DNA of 64,000 nt from Mogibacterium sp. (GTDB lineage: Bacteria > Bacillota > Clostridia > Peptostreptococcales > Anaerovoracaceae): contig JAFRGC010000013.1 in NCBI GenBank assembly GCA_017434025.1, positions 1 through 64,000 of the forward strand. Direction: 5' to 3'. A program made the position numbers and the translations under genes. Numbering within the stretch: the first letter of the stretch is position 1; each line of letters starts with the position of its first letter. Below are positions 8,570 through 18,513 of this stretch, in pieces. Under the pieces are notes generated by a model. That model did no database searches and was not told the origin of the DNA. It was given only the letters and a program-made list of their open reading frames with translations.

Positions 8570-9665
8570 AAAAGAACCTCTGATCCATATAACCAAACGC
8601 AGAGAGATCTCGAAGAAAAATGAATGGGCAATACGCTTGGGAAGTATCCTGATAGCTCTCATTGTATGTGCTATCATAACGACTCTTACAACGGATCTGA
8701 ACCCGATAAGTGTATACGCTTCGATGTGGAGAGGTTCATTCGGAAGTGAACGTAAGATATGGGCACTTCTCAAGGAACTTTCAATTCTGTTGATCATCTC
8801 GGTCGCTTTGGCACCATCATTCAAGATGAAGTTCTGGAACCTCGGAGGCGGCGGCCAGGTAATGGCTGGTGTACTCGCCACGACTACATGTATGATCCTT
8901 ATAGGAGATAGTATCCCAAGTGGCGCTCTGATAGTGATATCGTTTGTTGCTGCACTTGCAGCGGGCGCTTTCTGGGCTTTCATACCTGCATTCTTTAAGG
9001 CAAAATGGAACACGAATGAAACGCTGTTCACCCTGATGATGAACTACGTCGCCACGCAGATAGTAGCGTATTTCATCATTAAATGGGAAGTACCTAAGGG
9101 CTCCGGACAGATTGGTATGATCAATCAGAATACACAGGCAGGATGGCTGCCTGTCATAGCCGGCAAGCAGTACCTCCTTGCTGTGATAATTGCTATTATA
9201 GTAACGATTATCATGTATATATACCTGAGATACACTAAACATGGCTATGAGCTTTCTGTAGTCGGTGAGAGCCATAATACTGCTCAATATGTAGGTATCA
9301 ATGTAGGCAAAGTAATCATTCGTACTCTTATCTTCACGGGACTTCTTTGCGGACTTACAGGCTGGCTGCTTGTTGCAGGCACTGATCACACGATGTCTAC
9401 ATCCCTTGAGGGTGGAAGAGGCTTCCTCGGAGTTATGGTAGCGTGGCTGGCTCACTTCAACCCAATTGGCATGATTCTATCTGGACTCCTTCTGGTGTTC
9501 ATGTCCAGAGGCGCAGGCGAGATATCCACAGCGTTCGGACTCAACAGTTCATTCGGAGATATCCTCACTGGTGTGATCTTGTTCTTCGTTATAGGAAGTG
9601 AGTTCTTCATCAATTATCAGGTACATTTCCGTAAGTCACATAGAAAGGAGGCTGCTGATGTTTAG
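8556..9665 (+). CDS. ABC transporter permease, nucleoside type, subunit 1
   Basis: A 369-residue membrane protein of the BPD_transp_2 family with about eight to ten hydrophobic segments. A short basic N-terminus precedes the first membrane segment near residues 27-45. The start is GTG at 8556, because GGAGGT lies seven bases upstream; it overlaps the ATPase gene by 14 nt. Its partner permease overlaps its 3' end by 8 nt. Two unlike permeases form the channel in nucleoside ABC importers of this group (NupP/NupQ-like). Confidence 0.88.
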   Translation: MEKTKKEPLIHITKRREISKKNEWAIRLGSILIALIVCAIITTLTTDLNPISVYASMWRGSFGSERKIWALLKELSILLIISVALAPSFKMKFWNLGGGGQVMAGVLATTTCMILIGDSIPSGALIVISFVAALAAGAFWAFIPAFFKAKWNTNETLFTLMMNYVATQIVAYFIIKWEVPKGSGQIGMINQNTQAGWLPVIAGKQYLLAVIIAIIVTIIMYIYLRYTKHGYELSVVGESHNTAQYVGINVGKVIIRTLIFTGLLCGLTGWLLVAGTDHTMSTSLEGGRGFLGVMVAWLAHFNPIGMILSGLLLVFMSRGAGEISTAFGLNSSFGDILTGVILFFVIGSEFFINYQVHFRKSHRKEAADV

Positions 9666-10644
9666 TCTTATAACATTCATTCCGAGAGCTATAGTTCAGA
9701 GCGTACCGCTGATGCTGGGCTGTGTTGGCGAAACTCTGAATGAAAAGTCCGGCAGCCTTAATCTGGGTATTCCAGGCATAATGTATGTTGGAGCTATATC
9801 GGGAGTCATCGGATCATTTTTCTACGAGAATTACGCAGCCAGTTTCAACCCTGTTTTGGGTGTGATTATCCCGATAACCGCATGTTTGATAGGCTCGCTT
9901 CTGATGGGACTGCTGTTCTGTTTCCTGACAGTAACACTTCGCGCAAATCAGAACGTAACAGGTCTTGCTATGACAACATTCGGAGTAGGATTTGGAAACT
10001 TCTTCGGCGGATCGATCATCAAGCTGACTGGATCTGATGTTCCTTCGATCACACTTTCGATCACAAGTAAAGCATTCAAAACAACATTTCCTTTTGCAGG
10101 CAGCGCAGGAGCAATCGGCAAATTACTGTTCTCATACGGATTCATGACATATGTGGCAATTATTATAGCTATCATCACATCATATGTTCTTAAGAAGACT
10201 CGCACGGGACTTGAACTGAGAGCTGTCGGAGAGAACCCTGCTACAGCAGATGCCGCAGGAATCAATATAACGAAGTATAAATACTTTGCAATATGCATAG
10301 GTTGTATGATTGCCGGACTCGGTGGACTCTATTACGTAATGGACTATGCGAGCGGCGTATGGTCGAATGACGCATTTGGAGACAGAGGATGGCTTGCTAT
10401 CGCACTCGTAATATTCTCGATCTGGCGTCCGAACTGGGCGATCTGGGAATCGATGCTGTTCGGTGGTCTGTATATCTTGTATCTGTACATCCCTACCGGG
10501 ACTGATCTTGCGATCAAAGAGATATACAGGATGCTGCCTTATCTTGTAACTATATTCATGCTGATAGCCATCAGCCTCAAGGACAAGAATGAGAACCAGC
10601 CTCCTGAAGGCCTTGGACTCCCATACTTCCGAGAAGATCGATGA
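9658..10644 (+). CDS. ABC transporter permease, nucleoside type, subunit 2
   Basis: The second channel subunit, 328 residues, also of the BPD_transp_2 family, with repeated hydrophobic helices and the conserved cytoplasmic loop LRAVGENPATADAAGI around residues 187-202. The start at 9658 follows AAGGAGG and overlaps the previous gene by 8 nt, so translation is likely coupled. A terminator-like hairpin at 10669-10695 ends the four-gene transporter block. Confidence 0.88.
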   Translation: MFSLITFIPRAIVQSVPLMLGCVGETLNEKSGSLNLGIPGIMYVGAISGVIGSFFYENYAASFNPVLGVIIPITACLIGSLLMGLLFCFLTVTLRANQNVTGLAMTTFGVGFGNFFGGSIIKLTGSDVPSITLSITSKAFKTTFPFAGSAGAIGKLLFSYGFMTYVAIIIAIITSYVLKKTRTGLELRAVGENPATADAAGINITKYKYFAICIGCMIAGLGGLYYVMDYASGVWSNDAFGDRGWLAIALVIFSIWRPNWAIWESMLFGGLYILYLYIPTGTDLAIKEIYRMLPYLVTIFMLIAISLKDKNENQPPEGLGLPYFREDR

Positions 10645-10668
10645 TGCGCCTATACAAATACTAAAACT

Positions 10669-10695
10669 GGAAAAGGCGCTTGTGGCGCCTTTTCC
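10669..10695 (+). terminator. Hairpin after the importer block
   Basis: An 11-bp stem (GGAAAAGGCGC with GCGCCTTTTCC) and a loop of about five. The downstream side contains TTTT inside the stem but no long T run after it. It probably gives partial termination before the adenine deaminase gene 40 nt further on. Confidence 0.5.
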
Positions 10696-10734
10696 TGCAT
10701 AAGAGATAATCGCTCAGGCGGAAAGGAGAAGGCT

Positions 10735-12441
10735 GTGAAGTATGAGACATACAAAAGACTTGCCAATGCAACATTAGGTAAAGTCAAAGCAGATCTGGTT
10801 TTTAGAAACTGCAACATCGTAGATGTCTTTACAGGAGAAATAGTAAAATCCGGTATTGCAGTCAAGGACGGAATAATACTTGGAGTTTCCAAGTCTTACC
10901 AGGGCAAACAGGAGATCGATCTCGAGGGAGCTTATATTGCTCCGGGATTCATTGACGCACATCTCCATCTCGAATCAACAATGGTCGCTCCGGCTGAGCT
11001 TGTCGCTACAGCTGCAGCGTGCGGCACAACGACATTCATCGTTGACCCTCATGAAGCCGCAAATGTTTCAGGTGCAGATGGTATCAATTACATTCTGGAT
11101 CAGACGGAAAACTCTCAGGCAAATGTCTTTGTAATGCTGCCTTCATGCGTACCGGCAACCAATATTGACGACAATGGCTGTATGTTTGCGGCAAATGACA
11201 TGTATCCGTTCATCGGTAACGAACGTATCCTCGGCCTTGGAGAAGTCATGGACGATGATGCTGTAATCAATGGTGATCCGAGGATGTTCGCTAAATTTGC
11301 GCTCTTCGGTCATCAGACGATCGACGGTCATGCTCCGTTCCTGCCGAACAGAAAGCTTTCCGCATATAAGCTTGCCGGCGTAGATACTGACCATGAGGCA
11401 TCTACCTTCGCGTATGCCCTTGAAGAAGCCAGAAGAGGTATCCATGTACATGTGCGTGAAGGTTCTGCTGCTCATAACGTCGACGATATCATCTCAGGTA
11501 TCGTTAAGACTGGAATTGATACAGAGCATTTCAGCTTCTGTACAGATGACAAACACATCGAGGATATTCTGCGGGACGGACATATCGTTTACAACGTAAG
11601 AAGGGCAGTAGAGCTCGGGCTGGATCCGTTCAAGGCTATCAAGATGGCAACGATCAACACGGCAAAATGCTATGGCCTCAAGCAGATCGGAGCCATTGCG
11701 CCGGGATATCAGGCAGACTTCGTGATTTTCGACAACATGAAGGACTTCAATGTGCTCGATGTTTACTTCAAAGGCAAACGCATCGACAGGAATGCAGAAG
11801 TCAAAGTCAAGAAATGCCCGCCGCATCTTAAGCACACTGTCAATATTGCCAAAGTGAATGCTGCTGATTTTGCGCTTCCGATCAAATCGCAGCACACTCA
11901 TGTAATTGACATGGAGCCAAAGCAGATCGTGACGAATGATATTATGGTCCACTTCCCGAAGACTGACAATTTTGTCCCTCATGACGGATATCTCAAGATC
12001 GCTGCTGTCGAAAGACATAAGAACAGCGGTAAGATTGGCGTTGCCGTTGCAATGGGATATGGTATTCGCGGCGGTGCTATCGCTTCATCAGTATCTCATG
12101 ATTCGCACAACATCATTGTAATCGGTGATAACGATGAGGATATTGCTATCGCTGTCAACGAGATCGCACGTGTACAGGGAGGGTATACGGTCGTAGAGAA
12201 CGGCCAGGTATTCGAAACACTGCCGCTGCCTATCATGGGACTGATGACAGATGTACATTTCGCGCAAGTTAACGAAAAGCTTAAAGTGATGAAGAATAAA
12301 GCCTATGAAATGGGAGTATCTCAGGACTTCGATCCATTCATCACACTATCATTCATGGCATTGACAGTAATACCTGAACTACGTATCACTCCAAGAGGAC
12401 TATACAGAGTCAGTGCCAAAGGGTCAGGGTTTATTAAGTGA
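10735..12441 (+). CDS. ade: Adenine deaminase
   Basis: Converts adenine to hypoxanthine and ammonia. The 568 residues match the Ade family: a metal-dependent amidohydrolase barrel with HLH (76-78) in the motif GFIDAHLHLES, a central Mn/Fe site region, and the long C-terminal Ade domain. The start is GTG at 10735 after AAAGGAGAA. It sits between the purine importer and the xanthine permease, so it feeds hypoxanthine to the xanthine dehydrogenases downstream. A good terminator follows at 12448-12474. Confidence 0.95.
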   Translation: MKYETYKRLANATLGKVKADLVFRNCNIVDVFTGEIVKSGIAVKDGIILGVSKSYQGKQEIDLEGAYIAPGFIDAHLHLESTMVAPAELVATAAACGTTTFIVDPHEAANVSGADGINYILDQTENSQANVFVMLPSCVPATNIDDNGCMFAANDMYPFIGNERILGLGEVMDDDAVINGDPRMFAKFALFGHQTIDGHAPFLPNRKLSAYKLAGVDTDHEASTFAYALEEARRGIHVHVREGSAAHNVDDIISGIVKTGIDTEHFSFCTDDKHIEDILRDGHIVYNVRRAVELGLDPFKAIKMATINTAKCYGLKQIGAIAPGYQADFVIFDNMKDFNVLDVYFKGKRIDRNAEVKVKKCPPHLKHTVNIAKVNAADFALPIKSQHTHVIDMEPKQIVTNDIMVHFPKTDNFVPHDGYLKIAAVERHKNSGKIGVAVAMGYGIRGGAIASSVSHDSHNIIVIGDNDEDIAIAVNEIARVQGGYTVVENGQVFETLPLPIMGLMTDVHFAQVNEKLKVMKNKAYEMGVSQDFDPFITLSFMALTVIPELRITPRGLYRVSAKGSGFIK

Positions 12442-12447
12442 TTTTGC

Positions 12448-12474
12448 AATAAGGCGCGTTAATGCGCCTTATTG
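12448..12474 (+). terminator. Terminator after adenine deaminase
   Basis: CAATAAGGCGC pairs with GCGCCTTATTG (11 bp, loop of about 5) starting 7 nt after the stop codon. The tail is only weakly T-rich, so readthrough is possible. Confidence 0.6.
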
Positions 12475-12560
12475 TGATGCAACCGAAAAAGTTCCGTATG
12501 CTTTGGCAAAATTTTAACATTTGACCAGTTTTTTCAGCACAACAGGAGTATAATATAATA

Positions 12561-13721
12561 ATGGAGAACAGCTGTTTTGACAGCGCTATTATGAAAAAGT
12601 CTGTGGAGCTTGCAGAAGAGCACCGCAGTTATCTGCACACGATCCCTGAGAAGGCATTTGAAGAGTATCAGACTACGGCATATATCAGGAAAGTGTGTGA
12701 AGAATACCCAGTCGAGATCATCGATATCGGAATGGAGACCGGCCTCGTTTGCTGGTTAGATGCCGGAATGGAAGATACCATAGCTCTAAGAACAGATATT
12801 GATGCTGTCCCGACAGAACACGGGCCACATCATTTCTGCGGACATGATGCACATACAGCGACATTGCTGGGGGCTATGCATTATCTGTGTACGATCAATG
12901 ACATATTATGCGGCAAGGGTAAAAGCCTGCCGCATAATGTGCTGTTCATTTTTCAGCCGGCGGAAGAGGGCACACGTGGTGCCAGAGCAATGCTGGACCA
13001 TGGTATCCTGAACAAAATACCGATGCGGCCATCGCGAATATTCGGGATACATAACCGCCCGGAAGTTGACTGCGGAGATATTATCGTTCACCGTGGGCCT
13101 TTGATGTCTGAGAAGAGCGTATTTGAGATCAAATTGACCGGCAGACCCGGACATGGTTCGCTGCCGCACAAGAATATTGATCCGATCGTGGCTGCAGGTA
13201 CTCTTATATGCAGCATGCAGACAATCGTCAGCCGCAATATCGATCCGTTCCAGCCGGCAATATGTACCATTAACAGCGTAACAGGAGGCAAACCGGACAA
13301 CTCAGCACCGGAGACCGCCGTACTGACAGGTTACATCAGATCTTTCAGTCATGAAACACATAAGCATATGGAAGAGAGACTCAGATCTCTAGCTGAAGGA
13401 ATTGCTGAAGCCTATCAATGCAGATGTGAGGTGGAGATCACTCCAATGGTTCCTGCAGTAGTGAATACTGATGAGATGTATGAACCCGCATACAGAGCTG
13501 CAGTGGCTGCAGTTGGCGAAGATCATGTCAAAGACAGTCCGCCGAGTCTGGCTTCCGAAGACTTTGCTGTATGGGGAACAAAGATCCCGTCATTTTTCTA
13601 CTGGGTCGGGAGCGGGACTCCCGGCAAAGACAGTGCTCCGTGGCATGATCCGGCATTCTGTGTAGATCCTCATTACACAGAAGTTTCAGTGCCATTGCTA
13701 TGTGCTGCCGTGATTTGTTAA
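12561..13721 (+). CDS. M20-family amidohydrolase (hippurate hydrolase-like)
   Basis: A 386-residue metal-dependent amidohydrolase/peptidase of the M20D group. It has the metal motif CGHDAHTA, the catalytic FQPAEEG and the dimerisation-domain HGSLPH. The stretch between RTDIDAVP and CGHDAH is about a dozen residues shorter than in typical hippurate or IAA-amino acid hydrolases, so substrate choice may differ. It lies in the purine cluster, so it may cleave an amide-type ring-opening product, but that is inference. A promoter match (TTGACC, 17 bp, TATAAT at 12554-12559) lies so close that transcription would begin inside the gene; the AGGAG at 12544-12548 argues for expression from upstream. 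Confidence 0.8.
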   Translation: MENSCFDSAIMKKSVELAEEHRSYLHTIPEKAFEEYQTTAYIRKVCEEYPVEIIDIGMETGLVCWLDAGMEDTIALRTDIDAVPTEHGPHHFCGHDAHTATLLGAMHYLCTINDILCGKGKSLPHNVLFIFQPAEEGTRGARAMLDHGILNKIPMRPSRIFGIHNRPEVDCGDIIVHRGPLMSEKSVFEIKLTGRPGHGSLPHKNIDPIVAAGTLICSMQTIVSRNIDPFQPAICTINSVTGGKPDNSAPETAVLTGYIRSFSHETHKHMEERLRSLAEGIAEAYQCRCEVEITPMVPAVVNTDEMYEPAYRAAVAAVGEDHVKDSPPSLASEDFAVWGTKIPSFFYWVGSGTPGKDSAPWHDPAFCVDPHYTEVSVPLLCAAVIC

Positions 13722-13782
13722 TTACAGCCTTGAGATACAGGCTTGTTATTAGATATACGGAAAGTTTGTGGAGGTTATAGGT

Positions 13783-15213
13783 ATGAAAGAGAAGGTAAAA
13801 CACGAAGCTCGGATCGAGAATGTTTATCAGCTTGAAGGCCGTGTGCCTATAAGCAGAGCTATTCCATTTGGGCTGCAGCACGTTCTGGCTATGTTCGTAG
13901 CTAACGTAACGCCTCTGATCATCATTGCATCAGTCGCAGTTTATGACGGGCAGCCGTTCACTGCAGTCGAGACAGCCAGGCTGATCCAGAACTGTATGCT
14001 GATTGCCGGTCTGGGAACTTTAGTCCAGCTGTATCCTGTATGGCGTGTGGGTTCCGGACTCCCGATCGTAATGGGACTGAGCTTTACATTCCTTGCTGCT
14101 GCCATGTCCGCAGCGTCGAAGGACTACGGTGTTATGGTCGGAGCGATCATCGTCGGAGGTATTTTCGAAGGTATTCTCGGACTTACAGCCAAATACTGGA
14201 GAAGAATCATCTCCCCGCTGCTGTCTTCCTGTGTAGTAGTTGCGATCGGTCTAAGCATTCTTAACGTCGGAGTATCTTCATTCGGTAATTCATCAAAATA
14301 TCCAATGGGTTCCTGGCAGAATCTTCTGGTTGCCCTGATCACACTCGTTGCAGCACTTGCATTTCATATAAGACTGAAGGGCGTAGCGAAGCAGATGTAC
14401 GTTCTTCTCGGTCTCATAGTCGGATATGTCGTTTCCATTTTCTTCGGAATGGTAGACTTTGGCGCTATGGGAGCGACGATCAGTGAAATGGGAGTTTTCT
14501 CGGTGCCTGAACTGTTCGCATTTACACCTAAGTTCCAGGCCGGTGCAATCATCTCTTTCTGTCTGGTGTTTATGGTTTCAGCTGTAGAGACTATCGGAGA
14601 TACGACAGCTGCCTGTACAGGCGGTCTCGGAAGAGACATCACAGAGAAAGAAGTATCCGGCTCACTTTGCGCAGACGGATTCATGTCAGCGATCTCCGGC
14701 GGAGTATTCGGATGTTCGCCGATCACATCGTTCAGCCAGAATGTAGGCCTTATCGCGATGACTCATGTAGTTAACAGATTCTGCATCATGTTCGGTGCGC
14801 TGGCTATGATCCTCGGAGGACTTTTCCCACCGATCGGTGCATTTTTCACTACACTGCCTGACTGTGTACTTGGCGGATGTACAGTCATCATGTTCGGTTC
14901 GATCATGATGGCAGGTATCAAGATGATGATCGAAGCAGGTCTGGACAACCGCAACACTCTGATCGCCGCAACATCGATCTGCCTTGGTGTAGGTGTTACA
15001 CAGGTCGAAGGATTCTTTGACTATATGCCTTCTATTATCAGCGAGATCTTCGCAGGCAACATGGTTGCAGGAGTATTCGTAGTAGGACTCGTCATGGAAC
15101 TTCTTCTGCCGAAAGATCCGGCAAAGTATGAAGCAGTTATCCATCGTCTGGATGAGGAAATGGAATCTGTTCAGTATGATTCTTCACTGATGTATGACGA
15201 AAAACATAAATAG
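13783..15213 (+). CDS. Xanthine/uracil permease, NCS2 family
   Basis: A 476-residue membrane transporter of the nucleobase:cation symporter-2 (NAT) family with about 12-14 hydrophobic helices. The conserved ETIGDTTA segment in the middle carries the substrate-binding Glu, and SQNVGLIA follows in the second half. Family members import xanthine, uric acid or uracil with protons. The start is taken at ATG 13783 because GGAGGT lies seven bases upstream; an in-frame GTG at 13768 overlaps that site. A possible promoter (TTGAGA, 18 bp, TATACG) lies at 13730-13759. It precedes the xanthine dehydrogenase genes, so xanthine or urate is the likely cargo. Confidence 0.9.
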   Translation: MKEKVKHEARIENVYQLEGRVPISRAIPFGLQHVLAMFVANVTPLIIIASVAVYDGQPFTAVETARLIQNCMLIAGLGTLVQLYPVWRVGSGLPIVMGLSFTFLAAAMSAASKDYGVMVGAIIVGGIFEGILGLTAKYWRRIISPLLSSCVVVAIGLSILNVGVSSFGNSSKYPMGSWQNLLVALITLVAALAFHIRLKGVAKQMYVLLGLIVGYVVSIFFGMVDFGAMGATISEMGVFSVPELFAFTPKFQAGAIISFCLVFMVSAVETIGDTTAACTGGLGRDITEKEVSGSLCADGFMSAISGGVFGCSPITSFSQNVGLIAMTHVVNRFCIMFGALAMILGGLFPPIGAFFTTLPDCVLGGCTVIMFGSIMMAGIKMMIEAGLDNRNTLIAATSICLGVGVTQVEGFFDYMPSIISEIFAGNMVAGVFVVGLVMELLLPKDPAKYEAVIHRLDEEMESVQYDSSLMYDEKHK

Positions 15214-15280
15214 ATAAATCATAAGATATTTCATAGAAGTAGCAATTAAAGTTATTGATAAACGACAAGGAGGGTTGAGC

Positions 15281-17599
15281 ATGTCCAAAGAAATATTAGG
15301 ACAGGCAGTCACCAGGCTGGATGCACGCGACAAAGCCATGGGCCGTATCAAGTATACAGATGACCTCTGTGACAAAGGTGCGCTCGTGATCAGAGTACTG
15401 CATTCAACGGTTGCAAACGGTATCGTCAAGAAGATCGATACCAGTGAAGCCGAGAAGATCCCTGGTGTTGTACGCGTCTTCACCTGCTTCGATATCAAAG
15501 AGAAGCACTATTTCCCGACCGCGGGACATCCGTGGTCAACAGACCCCCATCATCAGGATATCGCCGATCGTTTGGTCATGACTGACAGACCGCTGTTTTA
15601 CGGTGACGATATCGGTGCCGTAGTAGCAGAGGATGAAGTCGCAGCGGCACAGGCTATACGTGTTCTCGAGAAGAGCGTAGAATACGAGGAATTGCCTTTT
15701 GTGCTGGATGCTCAGGAGGCGATGAAAGAAGGAGCTCCTCTGCTGCATGAGGATTTCCCGAACAATGTTCTGACCCATACAGAGATACATATGGGCAGCG
15801 TTGAAGAAGCGATCAAAGAGCCGGGGCTGACCAAAGTAGAAGGCTGGTATCATACCCAGCCGGTACAGCACTGCCACATCGAGAATTTCATATGCTACGC
15901 ATACGGTGAAGGAGACAGGACCGTAGTCGTCTCATCCACACAGATCCCTCATATAGCGCGGCGTGTCATCGGACAGGCTCTCGGTATGGACTGGGGCAAG
16001 TTCAGAGTCATCAAGCCATATGTCGGCGGAGGATTCGGCAACAAGCAGGACGTTCTCTATGAGCCGCTTTGCGCGTGGATCAGCATACAGATGGGAGGAC
16101 GACTGGTCAAACTTGACGTACCGAGAGAAGAGACCTTTATCTGCAACCGTATCAGACATGAGATCAAGTATCACATCACATCATGGATGCGCCCTGACGG
16201 AAGCTTCGCTGCAAGAACGATGAAAGCCTGGGTCAACAATGGCGCTTACAGTTCTCATGGACACGCTATCGCTGCCAAAGGTCTGAACGCTTTCCCACAG
16301 CTGTATCCTTGCGACAACATCGACGGTGAGACCTGGACGGTGTACACGAACAGATCAGTAGCAGGCGCAATGAGAGGATACGGAATGCCTCAGGCCAGCT
16401 ACGCATTTGAGTGCCATGCTGAAGACTGTGCGCGTGCGATGAAGATGGATCCGCTCGAATTCCGTCGCAAGAACCTGATGCCGGTAGGATATTATCACGC
16501 GTTTTCCAAGAACGAGCTGTATTCAGATACGTTCAATCAGTGCTTCGACAAAGGTGCTGAGATCATCGGATACTACGATAAAGTCAAAGAATATGCGAAC
16601 CAGACAGGTGATATCAGACGAGGAATCGCAGTATCCACTTACTGGTACAACACAGCAGTATACCCAATCGCTCTTGAGACATCGTCATGCCGTATCGTGA
16701 TGAACCAGGACGGTTCAGTACAGTTCCAGCTCGGTGAGACAGAGATCGGACAGGGCGCGGATACAGTCGCTGCGCAGATGATTTCAGATACACTTGGAAT
16801 TCCTCTCGATATGGTACATCCGGTGTCTTGCCAGGATACTGATGTCACACCGTTCGGAACCGGTGTATATGCTTCCCGCGGAACTTATACACTTGGATTC
16901 TCAATCAAGCAGACTGCGCTTCTGCTCAAGCAGAAAGTTCTGGAGGCTGCAAATCAGTTCACACGTATGCCGGTCTATAACCTGGATATCGTGGACGGCA
17001 ACATTATCAGAACGACTGACGGACGCAAGCTGATGACGATCGGCGAGCTTGCACTTGAAAAATTATACACAACAGAAGGATCTCAGCATCTCACAGCTGA
17101 ATCCACATATCAGATCAGATCTAACGCATACTCGTTCGGTTGCTGCTTCGCCGAAGTAGAAGTAGATATCCCGATGTGCCGCGTAAGACTGCTCAATATC
17201 GTCAATGTCCATGACTGCGGTCAGGTCATCAATCCGATGCTGGCTTCAGGACAGATCCATGGAGGACAGAGCATGGGCATAGGATACGCTCTGTCAGAGA
17301 AACTCCTCTGGGATGCTAAGACAGGAAAGCCGCTCAACAATAATCTTCTGGACTACAAGATGTCATCCTTCATGGATCATCCAAGACTCGTAGCAGATTT
17401 CGTTGAGAATTACGAACCGACCAGTGCTTATGGAACCAAAGGACTCGGCGAACCGCCGGTATGCCCTGTAGCTCCTGCGATCAGAAACGCTATAGGACAG
17501 GCTACTGGACTCTATATCAATGAACTGCCGTTATCACCGCATACTCTTTTCCGTGAGTTCACGGATGCGGGACTGATCAACGATTCATTCGCGGAATAA
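15281..17599 (+). CDS. xdhA: Xanthine dehydrogenase, molybdenum-binding subunit
   Basis: The 772-residue large subunit of a three-subunit molybdenum hydroxylase that oxidises hypoxanthine to xanthine and xanthine to urate (or the reverse in reducing conditions). It begins with the aldehyde oxidase a/b hammerhead domain (RIKYTDDL), then has the cofactor motif GGGFGNKQD and the catalytic glutamate E724 in GLGEPP. The start is ATG at 15281 after AGGAGG. Its FAD and iron-sulfur partners follow directly. With yqeB and yqeC in the cluster, the cofactor may carry labile selenium. Confidence 0.92.
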   Translation: MSKEILGQAVTRLDARDKAMGRIKYTDDLCDKGALVIRVLHSTVANGIVKKIDTSEAEKIPGVVRVFTCFDIKEKHYFPTAGHPWSTDPHHQDIADRLVMTDRPLFYGDDIGAVVAEDEVAAAQAIRVLEKSVEYEELPFVLDAQEAMKEGAPLLHEDFPNNVLTHTEIHMGSVEEAIKEPGLTKVEGWYHTQPVQHCHIENFICYAYGEGDRTVVVSSTQIPHIARRVIGQALGMDWGKFRVIKPYVGGGFGNKQDVLYEPLCAWISIQMGGRLVKLDVPREETFICNRIRHEIKYHITSWMRPDGSFAARTMKAWVNNGAYSSHGHAIAAKGLNAFPQLYPCDNIDGETWTVYTNRSVAGAMRGYGMPQASYAFECHAEDCARAMKMDPLEFRRKNLMPVGYYHAFSKNELYSDTFNQCFDKGAEIIGYYDKVKEYANQTGDIRRGIAVSTYWYNTAVYPIALETSSCRIVMNQDGSVQFQLGETEIGQGADTVAAQMISDTLGIPLDMVHPVSCQDTDVTPFGTGVYASRGTYTLGFSIKQTALLLKQKVLEAANQFTRMPVYNLDIVDGNIIRTTDGRKLMTIGELALEKLYTTEGSQHLTAESTYQIRSNAYSFGCCFAEVEVDIPMCRVRLLNIVNVHDCGQVINPMLASGQIHGGQSMGIGYALSEKLLWDAKTGKPLNNNLLDYKMSSFMDHPRLVADFVENYEPTSAYGTKGLGEPPVCPVAPAIRNAIGQATGLYINELPLSPHTLFREFTDAGLINDSFAE

Positions 17600-17625
17600 T
17601 ACACAGGGAAAGGAGAGTACAGACA

Positions 17626-18513
17626 ATGTATGACATTAAAGCTCTATACGAAGCTGAGAGTCTCGATCATGCTGTCAGGCTGCTGCAGGAACATCCATCC
17701 GCACAGATACTGGCAGGTGGATCAGACGTCCTTGTCCAGGTGCGTGAAGGCCGCAGAGCCGGAGTCGAACTTGTCAGCATCTATATGCTTGATGAGTTAA
17801 GAGGCGTATCGATCGATGAGGAAGAGAACATCCGTATCGGTTCTCTGACCAGCTTCTCGCATATCACTAATGATCCGATCATTCAGAAGTATATCAATGT
17901 ACTCGGTGAAGCCGTTGATATGGTCGGTGGACCGCAGATCAGAGCCATCGGAACGATCGGCGGCAATACATGCAATGGCGTAACATCCGCAGATTCTGCC
18001 TCAACTCTGATGGCATGGGATGCGGTAATGGAAGTTACCGGTCCTGAGGGAGTAAGACGTGTTCCTATCAAAGACTGGTATATCAAGGCTAAAGTAGTTG
18101 ACCTCAGACCTGCTGAGATCCAGACTGCGATCCTGATCCCTAAGGAATCATATGAAGGGTGCTTCGGCCACTATATCAAATATTCAATGAGAAACGCTCT
18201 GGATATCGCAACGACAGGCTGCTCGGTCAACGTCAGGCTGAGTGAAGACAAGAAGACTTTCGATCGTGTGCGCATAGGTTACGGAGTAGCCGCACCGGTA
18301 CCTGTCAGAGCTTACACAGCAGAAGAGTTTATTCAGGGCAAAGAAATTACTGATGAGAATATCAAAGAATTTGCGGAGACCGTGCTCAAGGATATCAATC
18401 CGCGTGACAGCTGGCGTGCCGGTAGGGCACTTCGCCGTCACATCTCAGTAGTCATGGCAGAGCGCGCGCTTCGCGAGTCGATCAGTCTTGCAGGAGGTGT
18501 GGTAAATGGATAG
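17626..18513 (+). CDS. xdhB: Xanthine dehydrogenase, FAD-binding subunit
   Basis: The 295-residue flavin subunit that passes electrons from the iron-sulfur clusters to NAD or another acceptor. It contains the FAD phosphate motif LAGGSDVL near residues 31-38 and the IGTIGGNTCN segment near residue 110, both typical of the CO dehydrogenase flavoprotein family. A strong AAGGAG precedes the start. Its end overlaps the iron-sulfur subunit gene by 8 nt. Confidence 0.93.
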   Translation: MYDIKALYEAESLDHAVRLLQEHPSAQILAGGSDVLVQVREGRRAGVELVSIYMLDELRGVSIDEEENIRIGSLTSFSHITNDPIIQKYINVLGEAVDMVGGPQIRAIGTIGGNTCNGVTSADSASTLMAWDAVMEVTGPEGVRRVPIKDWYIKAKVVDLRPAEIQTAILIPKESYEGCFGHYIKYSMRNALDIATTGCSVNVRLSEDKKTFDRVRIGYGVAAPVPVRAYTAEEFIQGKEITDENIKEFAETVLKDINPRDSWRAGRALRRHISVVMAERALRESISLAGGVVNG